A DNA stretch of 46,405 nt from Deltaproteobacteria bacterium (GCA_019308745.1 JAFDHO010000043.1:1-46405), one strand, 5' to 3'. Shown: positions 16,307 to 25,347, numbered from the stretch's first letter. Made by a program: numbers and translations. Notes: generated by a model from the sequence alone, not told the origin.

Positions 16307-17749
16307 CTAGCCCCTCGCATGTCTGGGCAAATGGATCCTAACACAAGTTCCTTCCCCTTCTTTGCTCTCTATGTGGACACTCCCCCTGTGCCCCTCAATG
16401 ATCTTTCGCACAATAGAGAGGCCAAGTCCGCTCCCCTTGTCTTTGGTCGTAAAAAAGGGATCAAATATCTTGCTCAAGTTCTCGGCGCTGATGCCCTTGC
16501 CGTTGTCCCTGATCTCAACGCGGAGGGTCCCTTTCTCTTCGGCGAGGTCGATCGCGATCAAGCCGCCATCATGGACGGATTGAATGGCATTCAACAGGAT
16601 GTTCAAAAAGGCCCGGTAGAGGAGTTCCTCGTCCCCCTTCAGGGGATAAGGCCTTCCGTCCAGGTTCGCTTCCACCCGAATCCCTCTCTTTTCCAGCTCA
16701 GGCCGCAGAAAAGAGAGATTCCTGGAGATGACTCCTTCCAGTCGACACTCTTGCAGATTGGGGGTTTGCGGCCGGGCGAAATCAAGGAACTCGGTGACAA
16801 TCCTGTTCAGCCGGCCGGATTCCTCTGTAATGACATTTGAGAGCCTCTTCTGTGTCTCCGACGCCTCGGGCAGCCCACCGAGCAGTTCAGCGGTACTCTG
16901 GATGATCCCCAAGGGGTTCTTTATCTCATGGGAGACCCCTGCAACCATGTGACCCAGGGATGCAAGTCGTTCGGCCTGGTTCAACTGCTCCTCCAGTTCG
17001 AGGCGTTCTCTGGTGCGCTGTTCTATATCCTTCTCCGCCTTGTGCACGATCAGGAGGAGCGCCAAGAATATCAGTCCCATGATGAGGATGGACAGACCAA
17101 AGATGAGGTACTGGAACTTGACGATGGATTCGTATTGGGGGGTAAGGTCCTGGATGAGTTCAAAGACACCCCCGATATAACCTTCCACCGGGCTAAAGAG
17201 CGGATAAGGACCCCTAAAGGGAATGTAGGTCCTGAGTTTCTGCTTGCCACCCACAAAGTCGATATCCAGGCCCCACAGGTCGTCTTTACTGGAAATCAAT
17301 CCGGAATAGACCTCTCCCTTGAGGGCCTTTTTGTATCCCAGACTCTCCTTGACCCTGAGCCCGATGAGCTTAGGGTCCGTACTGTAGGCAATGACATCTT
17401 CATCAATGGAATGGATGTTGACCAGGTCCACGTTAAAACCGTGGATAGTGTTCCGTACGACCCTGTCGAGCAAACGGCGTTGCTTTTCATCTCGGAGTTT
17501 GATAGGCTCCCTTCTCTCGTACACGACGGGGATCACGAAGTACTGGAAGACCTGGTGATTGAGGTTTTCGCCCAGAAGAAAAGCGTAGTTCTCGTAGCTC
17601 TTGAGCAATATCTCCTTAGCCTTTTGGGATATGACCATGGAGAAGGGGAAGCTGAAGATCAGGATGACAATGAAGCTCGCCCAGGCAAAGAATTTGACAA
17701 GGCGGAACTTCTTGCCTTTGGGCTGATTGTCGTGAGCAGGAGGTCTCAT
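16307..17749 (-). CDS. Membrane sensor histidine kinase
   Basis: Cognate kinase of the NtrC-type regulator. The 480-residue product has a first membrane helix at about 18-40, an extracytoplasmic sensor region (41-210) of Cache-like composition, and a second helix at 212-236. A linker coiled coil leads to the HisKA domain with phospho-histidine H274 (VSHEIKNPL). The HATPase domain has an N box (LNAIQSV), DNGKGI and GSGLGLSIV. ATG 17749 is chosen with AAGG upstream. The frame stays open to a TTG at 17842 lacking support. The signal sensed is unknown. Confidence 0.93.
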   Translation of the reverse strand: MRPPAHDNQPKGKKFRLVKFFAWASFIVILIFSFPFSMVISQKAKEILLKSYENYAFLLGENLNHQVFQYFVIPVVYERREPIKLRDEKQRRLLDRVVRNTIHGFNVDLVNIHSIDEDVIAYSTDPKLIGLRVKESLGYKKALKGEVYSGLISSKDDLWGLDIDFVGGKQKLRTYIPFRGPYPLFSPVEGYIGGVFELIQDLTPQYESIVKFQYLIFGLSILIMGLIFLALLLIVHKAEKDIEQRTRERLELEEQLNQAERLASLGHMVAGVSHEIKNPLGIIQSTAELLGGLPEASETQKRLSNVITEESGRLNRIVTEFLDFARPQTPNLQECRLEGVISRNLSFLRPELEKRGIRVEANLDGRPYPLKGDEELLYRAFLNILLNAIQSVHDGGLIAIDLAEEKGTLRVEIRDNGKGISAENLSKIFDPFFTTKDKGSGLGLSIVRKIIEGHRGSVHIESKEGEGTCVRIHLPRHARG

Positions 17750-17852
17750 AAAAGTTGCCTTCTCTTGGCGCCCCAGAGGTGAATAGGGGGCCTCGGGTTG
17801 ACACTCGAGAGGATTTACAACCTGAATTCCTTCGGATAACAAGGCTTAAGGA

Positions 17853-17881
17853 TTCATTTTGTCCTATAGTGTTGATATACT
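17853..17881 (+). promoter_or_regulatory. Extended -10 promoter for the 17970 radical SAM gene
   Basis: TGATATACT (17873-17881) is an extended -10 with TATACT, and a weak -35 (TTCATT) lies 17 bp before it. A start of transcription near 17888 excludes the TTG at 17859 and supports a start codon at 17940 or 17970. Confidence 0.5.
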
Positions 17882-17969
17882 AAAACAAAAAAGACAAAAT
17901 GAAAAGACCGAATCCGGGCTTCGGGTGTTGGATAGCTCAATGACTCAGGCCCCGGCCAGGATTAGAGAG

Positions 17970-19265
17970 ATGTCGGAATACAGAGATAATTATGAGGATC
18001 TGCCAAACCTGCTCTACGCGGATGGAGGCGGGATCATCTATGAGCATCCGGAATTGAAGATGGCAGGATCCTCGGGCCTCAGACCGGTCACCGTGGAAGG
18101 CTCCGATCTCATGATCGCGCCCGAATTCAGCAAGCTTTTTTTCCTACCGGATTGTCCGCCCATCGGGGTGGACCCTTCAACCGGGGAGTTCGAGATTGTC
18201 TCTGAAGCCAAGATTCGCGGCAAAAGGGTCCGATGCTCCGCAGTGGCGATTTTCCTGGAGCCCGGGATCGTGCGAAGCCTGCTACCGGCAGCAGAGTACG
18301 GACACAAGCGGTATCTCTTGCCGACCTGGGCCTATACGGCCGTCGGGAGCAAAGACGACCACTACTGGGCGGCCGGTTTCCGGATCGAACATAATTTCAG
18401 GTGGGATCCCGGCAACTTTGATGACTTGAATCTGGTCCCGGCCATAGATGAATACAAGAGACGGAAGAGCTGCGGAAGACTTATCGAGCACCTCGTCAAT
18501 TGTGCGGTGAATAATCATTGTTTTGCGGCGAAAAACCTGTTCTTGAGGAGATGGGAGGCGCCCATTCCGGTGAGCAGGAACTGTAATGCACGGTGCCTCG
18601 GCTGCCTCTCGCTGCAAGAGGCCGATTCCTGCAAACCCTCTCACCAGAGGATAGACTTCAGACCGGATGTTGAAGAGATTGTTTCCTTGGCCCGGGATCA
18701 TCTGAACCATGCACCGGATGCCATCGTCAGTTTTGGGCAGGGATGCGAGGGAGAGCCCCTCACGGAGTACCGATTGATCGCCGAGAGCATAAGGGAAATC
18801 AGGAAGAAGACAGATCGGGGGACCATCAATCTCAATACGAATGGCTCCTCGCCCGAAAGGATCAGGGTCATTGCGGAAAGCGGGCTGGATTCCATCAGGA
18901 TCAGCATGAACAGCGCCCGTCCAGAGTACTACAGGGCCTATTTTCGGCCCGTGTCCTATGATTTCGAGGACGTGATATCCTCCATCGTCCTGTCACGAGA
19001 AATGGGCCTCTATACAATGGTAAACTATCTTGTGTTCCCCGGAATCACGGACCAGGAAGAGGAGATCGATGCCCTCAAAGGACTCATCAGGAGCACCGGG
19101 ATAAACTTCCTCCACCTGAAGAACCTGAACATCGATCCGGCCCTCTATGTCCGAGAGATGCCACAGTCCGATTCTGTGGCGATCGGTATGAGAGAGATGG
19201 TAGGCGTGCTGAGAGAGGAGTTCCCCCATCTGCGGATTGGCTATTTCAACCAGCCCAAAGATTGA
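17970..19265 (+). CDS. Radical SAM protein of unknown function
   Basis: Uncharacterised radical SAM enzyme of 431 residues. The cluster motif CX3CX2C (CNARCLGC) is at about 205-212, unusually late. It follows a roughly 200-residue N-terminal domain containing DLPNLLYADGGGIIYEHPEL and YLLPTWAYTAVG that I cannot assign. After the cluster come typical barrel elements such as SFGQGCEGEP and INLNTNGSS. No C-terminal SPASM cysteines are seen. The open frame begins at 17859, but the promoter lies inside that segment. AGGA stands 8 bp before ATG 17970, and ATG 17940 is also possible. The stop codon is formed at the edge of a MITE-like element, which separates the gene from purD. Confidence 0.8.
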   Translation: MSEYRDNYEDLPNLLYADGGGIIYEHPELKMAGSSGLRPVTVEGSDLMIAPEFSKLFFLPDCPPIGVDPSTGEFEIVSEAKIRGKRVRCSAVAIFLEPGIVRSLLPAAEYGHKRYLLPTWAYTAVGSKDDHYWAAGFRIEHNFRWDPGNFDDLNLVPAIDEYKRRKSCGRLIEHLVNCAVNNHCFAAKNLFLRRWEAPIPVSRNCNARCLGCLSLQEADSCKPSHQRIDFRPDVEEIVSLARDHLNHAPDAIVSFGQGCEGEPLTEYRLIAESIREIRKKTDRGTINLNTNGSSPERIRVIAESGLDSIRISMNSARPEYYRAYFRPVSYDFEDVISSIVLSREMGLYTMVNYLVFPGITDQEEEIDALKGLIRSTGINFLHLKNLNIDPALYVREMPQSDSVAIGMREMVGVLREEFPHLRIGYFNQPKD

Positions 19266-19416
19266 TGGCCTCGTAAAAAGTCAAAGTTGAGATGGCAAAG
19301 TAAAAAGCTCCAAGTTCAGGGCGCGCGAATCTCGTGTCACTAGGCGTACTTAGCGTACGCCGCAATCACAACGAGATGAAGCGCAACGCAGAAATTGGAC
19401 TTTTTACGAAGCCATC
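19264..19416. mobile_element. MITE-like element with 19-bp terminal inverted repeats
   Basis: GATGGCCTCGTAAAAAGTC (19264-19282) and GACTTTTTACGAAGCCATC (19398-19416) are inverted with one mismatch. The 153-bp body codes for nothing and has an internal hairpin GGCGTAC...GTACGCC. It exactly fills the gap between the convergent radical SAM and purD-like genes. The first two element bases form part of the radical SAM stop codon. I recall similar sequences as frequent repeats in deltaproteobacteria, but this was not checked. Confidence 0.8.
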
Positions 19417-19420
19417 AAGA

Positions 19421-20779
19421 TTAGAGCCCAATCGTCTTTCTGCAGCGCATGCAGTTGGCCCCGTTGTTGTAATGATCCTCGAAGACGATCTTCTGGATGT
19501 TCCTGTAGGCCTTTTCTCTTGCCCCTTCAAGGGTCGAGTCTCCTGCGACAACATGGAGGACACGACCACCGTAGGTGACCAGGCCCTTCTCCGGGTTATC
19601 GTCGACCCCGGCAAAATATACGGCGATCCCCTTTTCGATATCATCGAGCCCGAGTATCCTGTGGCCTTTCCCGTAGCGGCCCGGATATCCCTTGTTCCAT
19701 CCCCTGGATGCCTTTGATCGTCCCTCCATGGCGATGACATCGACATAATACTGGTTGTTCCACACCTGTCTTACGCGATCCAGGGTCCCCTCCCAAACCG
19801 CCATGCCCATTTCAAAAAGGTCAGTACTCAGTTTGCGGGCGAGGACCTCCCACTCCGGGTCACCATGCCTCACGTTTATCTCGAAGACGTCCAGGTTATC
19901 ATAGGGGTCCAGATTCAATCCGAAATAAAGCACACCCTTGTAGGTCCAGCCCAGGTGGTTGTAAATCTCGTTTACCGTGGGGTTGACGATTTCCTTGATT
20001 ATTCGGTTCACGAGCCACGGGGAGACAAGTTTGTGGGGGCAGTAGCACCCCGTCCCTCCCGTGTTGAGGTTCCCCCCGAATTGCTTGATGGCCTCCACGT
20101 CGTCAGGGTCGAAGGCGGGTTTGTAATCCTTGGCGAACATGCGAAGGGGCATCACATGTTCACCATCCAGGTAGGCGAAGAAAGAGATCTCGTTGCCATA
20201 TTTTCTTTCTTCAACAACGACCTTGTTTCCCGAGTCTCCGAAGATCTTTTGGACCATGATCTTGTCGATGGCATCTTCCGCGTCGGGGACATCATCGCAG
20301 ACTATGACCCCTTTTCCGGCCGCCAATCCGTTCGCCTTGACCACCACCTGGTACCCGATGTTCCTCACGTATTCTTTTGCCTTGCCGGGATCCTCGAATA
20401 CCCTGTACTCGGGCTTCGGAACGCCGATCCCCTTCAAGAGGTCGTCTGTAAAGGCGCGATCGCTTTCCAGCCTGACATATTCCTGCTTCGGGCCGACCGT
20501 GGGGATACCCCTTTGGTTAAGGACGTCGATCAGACCCTCTTCCAGGGGATTTTCGGAGCCCACATCAACCAGGCCCACCCCGTTCTCCACGCAGAAATCC
20601 GCTACCTGCTGGAAGTCCGCCAAAGGAACAAGTTCAATCAGGCCCCTCTTGCCCTTGGGGGTGACCAATACGCCCGGGTTTCCCGGTACCAGGTAGACCT
20701 TTTCCACATGTTGACTGTCACCGTAACACTCAGCCAGGCAGTGATCCCTGCCACCAGAACCGTATACAAGTACCTTCAT
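19421..20779 (-). CDS. purD: Divergent phosphoribosylamine-glycine ligase (PurD-like)
   Basis: ATP-grasp protein of 452 residues resembling GAR synthetase, which joins glycine to phosphoribosylamine in purine synthesis. The N-terminus MKVLVYGSGGRDH, the ATP-grasp segment VVVKANGLAAGKGVIV (145-160) and the order of domains match PurD. Signature motifs differ: GGMGAYSP is GGTGCYCP (241-248), NVRFGDPETQ is NVRHGDPEWE (302-311), and a longer insert precedes NTGG. The C-terminus ends NCMRCRKTIGL in place of the usual RxDIG-type ending. It may be a divergent lineage-specific PurD or an ATP-grasp ligase with another amine. It has its own excellent promoter and is not in a pur operon here. Confidence 0.8.
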   Translation of the reverse strand: MKVLVYGSGGRDHCLAECYGDSQHVEKVYLVPGNPGVLVTPKGKRGLIELVPLADFQQVADFCVENGVGLVDVGSENPLEEGLIDVLNQRGIPTVGPKQEYVRLESDRAFTDDLLKGIGVPKPEYRVFEDPGKAKEYVRNIGYQVVVKANGLAAGKGVIVCDDVPDAEDAIDKIMVQKIFGDSGNKVVVEERKYGNEISFFAYLDGEHVMPLRMFAKDYKPAFDPDDVEAIKQFGGNLNTGGTGCYCPHKLVSPWLVNRIIKEIVNPTVNEIYNHLGWTYKGVLYFGLNLDPYDNLDVFEINVRHGDPEWEVLARKLSTDLFEMGMAVWEGTLDRVRQVWNNQYYVDVIAMEGRSKASRGWNKGYPGRYGKGHRILGLDDIEKGIAVYFAGVDDNPEKGLVTYGGRVLHVVAGDSTLEGAREKAYRNIQKIVFEDHYNNGANCMRCRKTIGL

Positions 20780-20847
20780 AACGGACCTTTCAATAGATAT
20801 TCCCCGGACTTTCGAGCCAATAAACCCCCGGATGACCGGATCTAGAG

Positions 20848-20876
20848 AGTATAAGGAAGAGAGGGTGTCCTGTCAA
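20848..20876 (-). promoter_or_regulatory. Near-consensus sigma70 promoter for purD
   Basis: On the minus strand, TTGACA (20876-20871) and TATACT (20853-20848) are separated by exactly 17 bp. The transcript would start near 20841, about 60 nt before the purD ATG. I saw no PurR-like operator. Confidence 0.8.
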
Positions 20877-21046
20877 CAGGCACTTCGATCCTCGATTCAC
20901 CATCAAGAATCATTTGCATCCCAGTAGGTCCAAGGACCGGAACAGGGTCGAAACAGTGCTTTTCCTCACAGGATCCAGGGAGACACCCAGGAGAAGAAGG
21001 ATGGGTTTCGATCCGCCGGCAACTCCGGTTCCGGCCTATATTTTTA

Positions 21047-21075
21047 TTGTAAATCAAGTCATTTTGCGCTTTAAT
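21047..21075 (+). promoter_or_regulatory. Sigma70 promoter for the lipoprotein-coaBC-udg-nfeD run
   Basis: TTGTAA (21047-21052), 17 bp, TTTAAT (21070-21075). It is about 155 bp upstream of the lipoprotein gene at 21231 in an otherwise empty 450-bp space between divergent genes, which also holds the purD promoter. I see nothing else in that space. Confidence 0.5.
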
Positions 21076-21230
21076 AAAAACCATGCAGCGCCTGTATCCG
21101 CAAACCTAACCGGGAGAAGGAAGGCGCTCGATTAGGTGTTGCATGTTATCAGGTTGGTGTCCAATGCCCACAAGAACGGTTGTTGGCCCAAGGGGCTATT
21201 ATCGTTCCTTGGCCTGAAGGGGAGGGGAGG

Positions 21231-22049
21231 ATGAGATCTGTTCTTTTTGTGGTTACCCTCGGGCTGGTGGTTTGCTTCACGCTCCCGAGCTGTTCTCGAG
21301 AGGAGCCGCCTCTGCCGCCCGAGGAAAAGAAGAGGATCGTAAAGCCCATCATCAAGCCCCGAAAAGAGAAACAGGTGCCCGTGGCGGCAAAAGCCCCCGG
21401 GGAAACCAAGATCACGCCTGAGGAGGCGGGAGGGGATGAGCCTGGCAAAAAGGTTGCGGTGAAAAGGACGGCGGCACATCCTGAGGTAAAGGAATCACGG
21501 GATGTGGAAATGCCTTCGGCAGGGGGAGGGACTCAGAACAAAGATAAGGGAGAACCCGGATACTATGTGGTAGAAAAGGGAGAGAGCCTCTCGAGCATAG
21601 CGGCGAGAGAGGATATCTTCGGGGATTCGCTTCATTGGCCGGTCCTCTACCGCTTGAACCTGGAGGTCCTCGAGAAGCTGGGTAGCAGCGCAGATCTCCC
21701 GAAAAGAAAGATCCCTGAAAATACCCGGCTCCGGATCCTCACCCCCAAGGAATTGGAGGAGAACCATAAGAGACGGGCGGACAAATACTGGGTTATCAAT
21801 ATCCTGTCGGCCAAGAAAGAAGAAGAAATCGTCCCTGCAGCCCTGGGGATCATGAGGAAGGGTTACACCGCTTATATAACGAAGGTGAAAGTGAAGGGAA
21901 AGGATTTTCTCAGGCTTCGGGTAGGGTTCTTCGACTCGAAGGAGGAGGCCCGCAAGAAAGGAGACACCATAGTCTCCGACCTGCCCATAAAGGGATTTTG
22001 GGTTGTCAGGGTCGGGAAAATTGAGCATAAGAACTATACGAGATTTTAG
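21231..22049 (+). CDS. Lipoprotein with LysM and SPOR-like domains
   Basis: Predicted envelope lipoprotein of 272 residues. The signal peptide ends in the lipobox LPSC with C21. Residues 22-105 are a charged, proline-rich linker. A LysM peptidoglycan-binding module follows at about 108-165 (YYVVEKGESLSSIAARE to RLRI), then a C-terminal SPOR-like domain at 185-262 (YWVINILSAKKEEE to GFWVVRV), which would bind denuded glycan strands at division sites. GGGGAGGGGAGG immediately precedes ATG 21231. The frame is open 17 codons further upstream. It begins a run of plus-strand genes through nfeD. The role in cell-wall or division-site binding is inferred from domains only. Confidence 0.88.
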   Translation: MRSVLFVVTLGLVVCFTLPSCSREEPPLPPEEKKRIVKPIIKPRKEKQVPVAAKAPGETKITPEEAGGDEPGKKVAVKRTAAHPEVKESRDVEMPSAGGGTQNKDKGEPGYYVVEKGESLSSIAAREDIFGDSLHWPVLYRLNLEVLEKLGSSADLPKRKIPENTRLRILTPKELEENHKRRADKYWVINILSAKKEEEIVPAALGIMRKGYTAYITKVKVKGKDFLRLRVGFFDSKEEARKKGDTIVSDLPIKGFWVVRVGKIEHKNYTRF

Positions 22050-22140
22050 GATGGCAGGGCTGGCTAGCATGGGATGCCATGCCTGGAGAGGCCGTTGCTC
22101 AAATCACGAAGACAATAGCGGCTGGTGCCTTGGTAACAGG

Positions 22141-23343
22141 ATGAAAGACAAGAACATCATTGTCGGGGTCACGGGAGGGATTGCAGCTTACAAGTCGGTG
22201 GAATTGGTGAGGCTTATTCTCAGGGCCGGGGCCTTTTCCGTTAAGGTGGCAATGACAAGAAATGCCGCCAGATTCGTATCCCCCCTGACTTTCCGAGCGG
22301 TTTCGGGCAACAGGGTCATCGGGGATATGTGGGACCCCGCGACCGAACCCATGGACCACATTGATTGGGCCCAGGGATCGGACTTGATCATTATCGCTCC
22401 CGCGACAGCCAATTTCATAGGAAAGATGGCTCACGGCCTGGCAGACGATTTTCTCTCCACCCTTGTCCTGGCTTCCACCGCGAAGATCCTGGTCTGTCCG
22501 TCCATGAACACCAAGATGCTCGAGAATCCCAGTGTTCAGGCCAACCTCGATACCTTGAGGGAGCGAGGGTTCACCGTGATGGATCCCGACGAGGGGGAAC
22601 TCGCCTGCAGGACCGAAGGTCCGGGCAGGCTCCCTGATCCGGAGAAGATAGTGGAGGAGGCCCGAACGGTGCTCTCTGAAAAAGACCTGTCCGGCCTCAA
22701 CGTCCTGGTGACGGCCGGTGCAACCATGGAACCCATTGACCCCGTAAGGTACATCACCAACAGGTCGAGCGGGAAGATGGGTTATGCCTTGGCCAGGGTC
22801 GCCAGGAGGAGGGGGGCCACGGTGACCCTGGTGAGCGGCCCGGGAGCGATAACCCCTCCCGATGATGTGGACTTTGTCCGGGTCATGACGTCCGAGGAGA
22901 TGAGGGAGGTGGTGCTGGAAAAGGCCGGGAGAGCGGATGTCGTCATCAAGGCGGCAGCCGTGTTGGATTACAAGCCGAGAAAGAAAGAGGAATACAAGAT
23001 CAAGAAAGAGAAAGGGAGCCTTCGCCTGGAGCTGGTGAGGACCCCTGACATCTTGGCCGAATTGGGAGACAAGAAGGGAGAGCACGGATACCTTCTGGTG
23101 GGATTCGCGGCCGAGACGCAGGAGCTGGTTGAAAACGCCAAAGATAAGTTGGAAAGAAAGAATCTGGATATGATCGTGGCCAATGATGTCTCCAGGAGTG
23201 ATGCGGGGTTTGAAACGGATACCAATCGAGTCAAGATCCTCCACAGGGAAGGCCACATCGAGGATCTTCCATTGATGACAAAGGAGGAGGTTGCAGAACA
23301 GGTACTGGACAGGATCAGGGGATTATGGGGGGAGAGATCATAG
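22141..23343 (+). CDS. coaBC: Bifunctional phosphopantothenoylcysteine decarboxylase / synthetase
   Basis: Two consecutive steps of coenzyme A synthesis: CoaB joins 4'-phosphopantothenate and cysteine, and the flavin-dependent CoaC domain decarboxylates the product. The 400-residue length is standard. CoaC residues H73, N123 (PSMNT) and C156 sit two positions before E. coli H75, N125 and C158. The flap motif after the cysteine is RTEGPGRLP, a modest variant of the usual sequence. The CoaB domain begins near 183 (LNVLVTAGATMEPIDPVR) with NRSSGKMG and AAAVLDYKP. The frame is open to 22003, overlapping the lipoprotein gene, but MKDKNIIVG at 22141 is the normal start. It overlaps the glycosylase gene by 19 bp. 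Confidence 0.95.
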   Translation: MKDKNIIVGVTGGIAAYKSVELVRLILRAGAFSVKVAMTRNAARFVSPLTFRAVSGNRVIGDMWDPATEPMDHIDWAQGSDLIIIAPATANFIGKMAHGLADDFLSTLVLASTAKILVCPSMNTKMLENPSVQANLDTLRERGFTVMDPDEGELACRTEGPGRLPDPEKIVEEARTVLSEKDLSGLNVLVTAGATMEPIDPVRYITNRSSGKMGYALARVARRRGATVTLVSGPGAITPPDDVDFVRVMTSEEMREVVLEKAGRADVVIKAAAVLDYKPRKKEEYKIKKEKGSLRLELVRTPDILAELGDKKGEHGYLLVGFAAETQELVENAKDKLERKNLDMIVANDVSRSDAGFETDTNRVKILHREGHIEDLPLMTKEEVAEQVLDRIRGLWGERS

Positions 23344-24050
23344 ACCCCGGAGAAGAGATCAGGGAGATCTTTGGCCGGATAAAACACCACCTTCTTTGCA
23401 ACAGGGATATGGGGCTGGAGCCACCTCGACTCTCCAGATCGTCCTCGGACTACCTGGAAGCCGTACCGCCCCGAATTGATTCCCTCCAGGCATTGAGGAA
23501 TTATATCGGGGAATGCAGGAGGTGCCGGCTCTATCAGGGGAGGACCAACCTGGTCTTTGGAGAGGGATCCCCCCGGGCCGATCTCGTGTTCGTGGGAGAG
23601 GGTCCGGGCAGGGAAGAGGATCAAGAGGGTATGCCCTTCGTCGGCGAAGCCGGGAGGCTTCTTACGAGGATCATCAAGGCGATGGGCCTGGAGCGAAAAG
23701 AGGTCTATATCTGTAACGTGGTCAAGTGTCGGCCCCCCAAGAACAGGGATCCGGAAGAGGATGAAATAGATGCGTGCCTCCCTTTCCTCAAAAAGCAAAT
23801 CGCCCTGTTAAGGCCCCGGGTTATCTGTACCCTGGGTCGGATTGCCGCTCAGGCGCTCCTGGGAAAGAAGTTTCAGATTACAATGGAGAGGGGAAAGTGG
23901 TATACTCTCGATGGTATTCCTCTGATGCCGACCTATCATCCGGCATACCTCTTAAGGAACCCTTCTGCAAAACGGCAGGTCTGGGAGGATGTCAAGAAGG
24001 TCATCAAACATATGGGGTTAGAGGTCAGGAACCATGGGAGTTCTGAATAA
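23325..24050 (+). CDS. Uracil-DNA glycosylase, family 4 type (iron-sulfur)
   Basis: Removes uracil from DNA after cytosine deamination. The 241-residue product carries the four cluster cysteines C64, C67, C135 and C151, motif A GEGPGREED (91-99) and motif B HPAYLLRNP (205-213). Residues 1-55 form a hydrophilic extension common in the longer bacterial members. The ATG lies inside the end of coaBC (19-bp overlap) and the gene overlaps the nfeD gene by 17 bp, so the three are probably translated from one mRNA. Family 5 enzymes differ in motif A, so family 4 is favoured. Confidence 0.93.
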   Translation: MGGEIIDPGEEIREIFGRIKHHLLCNRDMGLEPPRLSRSSSDYLEAVPPRIDSLQALRNYIGECRRCRLYQGRTNLVFGEGSPRADLVFVGEGPGREEDQEGMPFVGEAGRLLTRIIKAMGLERKEVYICNVVKCRPPKNRDPEEDEIDACLPFLKKQIALLRPRVICTLGRIAAQALLGKKFQITMERGKWYTLDGIPLMPTYHPAYLLRNPSAKRQVWEDVKKVIKHMGLEVRNHGSSE

Positions 24051-25347
24051 AAGACGACCGAGTGTCTCCCTGTCCCTGGGGATCGTCCTGCTTTTCATGG
24101 TAGTTTTATTTGCGACCGAAGGCCGCTGCGAGAAAAGGGAGGCAGTCATAATAGAATTGGAGGGGGCCATTGGTCCGGCAACAGCCACCTTTCTGAGGAA
24201 GGCCATCGAGGATGCCCAGGAGCAGAATGCGCCACTGGCGGTGGTTCGCCTGGATACCCCGGGGGGGTTGGCTTCTTCCATGCGGACCATGGTAAAGGCC
24301 ATCATGAATGCCGAGATCCCCGTGGTCGTCTATGTTTCGCCAAGGGGAGCCGGGGCGGCTTCTGCGGGGGTGCTGGTGACCATCTCCGCCCATATTGCCG
24401 CTATGGCCCCGGGGACCAATATCGGCGCGGCCCACCCCGTGACGGCCGGCGGGAAGGATATTCAAAAGACCATGTCCGAAAAGGTTGTCAACGACATGGC
24501 CTCCTACGCACGAGGAATTGCGCGGGAAAGAGGGAGGAATGCGGAATGGGTGGAAAAGGCGATCCGCGAGAGCGTATCCATAACAGCGGACGAGGCCGTC
24601 AAGAAAAAGGTGGTTGATCTAGTTGCCAGGGACCTCGAGGAATTGATGGAACTCATCAATGGCAAGGAGGTAATGGTCAAGGGGAAAAAGGTCGTCCTGA
24701 ACACTTCTGATCTGCTTCTAAGGCATTACAAACCCGGTCTGAGGGACAGGATCCTCAAGACCGTCAGCGATCCCAATATCGCCTATATCCTGATGATGAT
24801 CGGCCTTGCCGGACTCTACTTTGAGCTGTCCCATCCGGGCGCCATTTTCCCTGGCGTCATCGGGGCCATATCCCTTATCCTTGCCTTTTATTCCTTTCAG
24901 ACACTTCCCGTGAACTACGCTGGACTCTTGCTCATCGTACTGGCAATAATATTCTTCATTGCAGAGATCAAGGTTACAAGTTATGGAGTCCTATCCCTCG
25001 GGGGCCTCGTATCCCTGACCCTCGGATCGATCATGCTCTTTGAAGACGTCAGGGTCTCCCTCAAACTCGTGACTCCCACCATTGTGCTGATCGGGAGCTT
25101 TTTCGTCGTTGTTTCCACGATTGCCTTTCGGGCCTATAGGTCAAAACCCAAGAGCGGGATGGAAGGGCTCATAGGGACTACGGGGCTCGTCAAGAAGACC
25201 ATCGATCCCGAAGGTTTGATCTTTGTTCACGGGGAGATATGGAGAGCCGTGGCTGACGAGAAGATCGAAGACGGAGAACGAGTGGAAGTGGAAGGGGCCG
25301 AAGGATTGACGTTGAAGGTAAAAAGAGTGGTGAACGAAACACCATGA
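24034..25347 (+). CDS. NfeD-type membrane serine protease (ClpP-class)
   Basis: Membrane-bound protease of 437 residues that pairs with stomatin-like proteins. A signal peptide or anchor covers 8-30. The ClpP-like protease domain (35-230) contains LDTPGGL and the catalytic serine S110 in GAGAASAG, with K150 (SEKVVND) at the position expected for the Ser-Lys dyad known from an archaeal homologue. Four to five membrane helices span about 255-370, then a C-terminal OB-fold NfeD domain (380-435). It precedes the slipin gene by about 44 bp, the conserved operon order. A role in membrane protein quality control is inferred from the family. Confidence 0.92.
   Translation: MGVLNKRRPSVSLSLGIVLLFMVVLFATEGRCEKREAVIIELEGAIGPATATFLRKAIEDAQEQNAPLAVVRLDTPGGLASSMRTMVKAIMNAEIPVVVYVSPRGAGAASAGVLVTISAHIAAMAPGTNIGAAHPVTAGGKDIQKTMSEKVVNDMASYARGIARERGRNAEWVEKAIRESVSITADEAVKKKVVDLVARDLEELMELINGKEVMVKGKKVVLNTSDLLLRHYKPGLRDRILKTVSDPNIAYILMMIGLAGLYFELSHPGAIFPGVIGAISLILAFYSFQTLPVNYAGLLLIVLAIIFFIAEIKVTSYGVLSLGGLVSLTLGSIMLFEDVRVSLKLVTPTIVLIGSFFVVVSTIAFRAYRSKPKSGMEGLIGTTGLVKKTIDPEGLIFVHGEIWRAVADEKIEDGERVEVEGAEGLTLKVKRVVNETP

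Noticed and set aside
22099-23256. 385-codon minus-strand open frame over coaBC
   Set aside because: Antisense to coaBC, which has all catalytic residues. The frame is rich in G, R, H and P with no recognisable motif.
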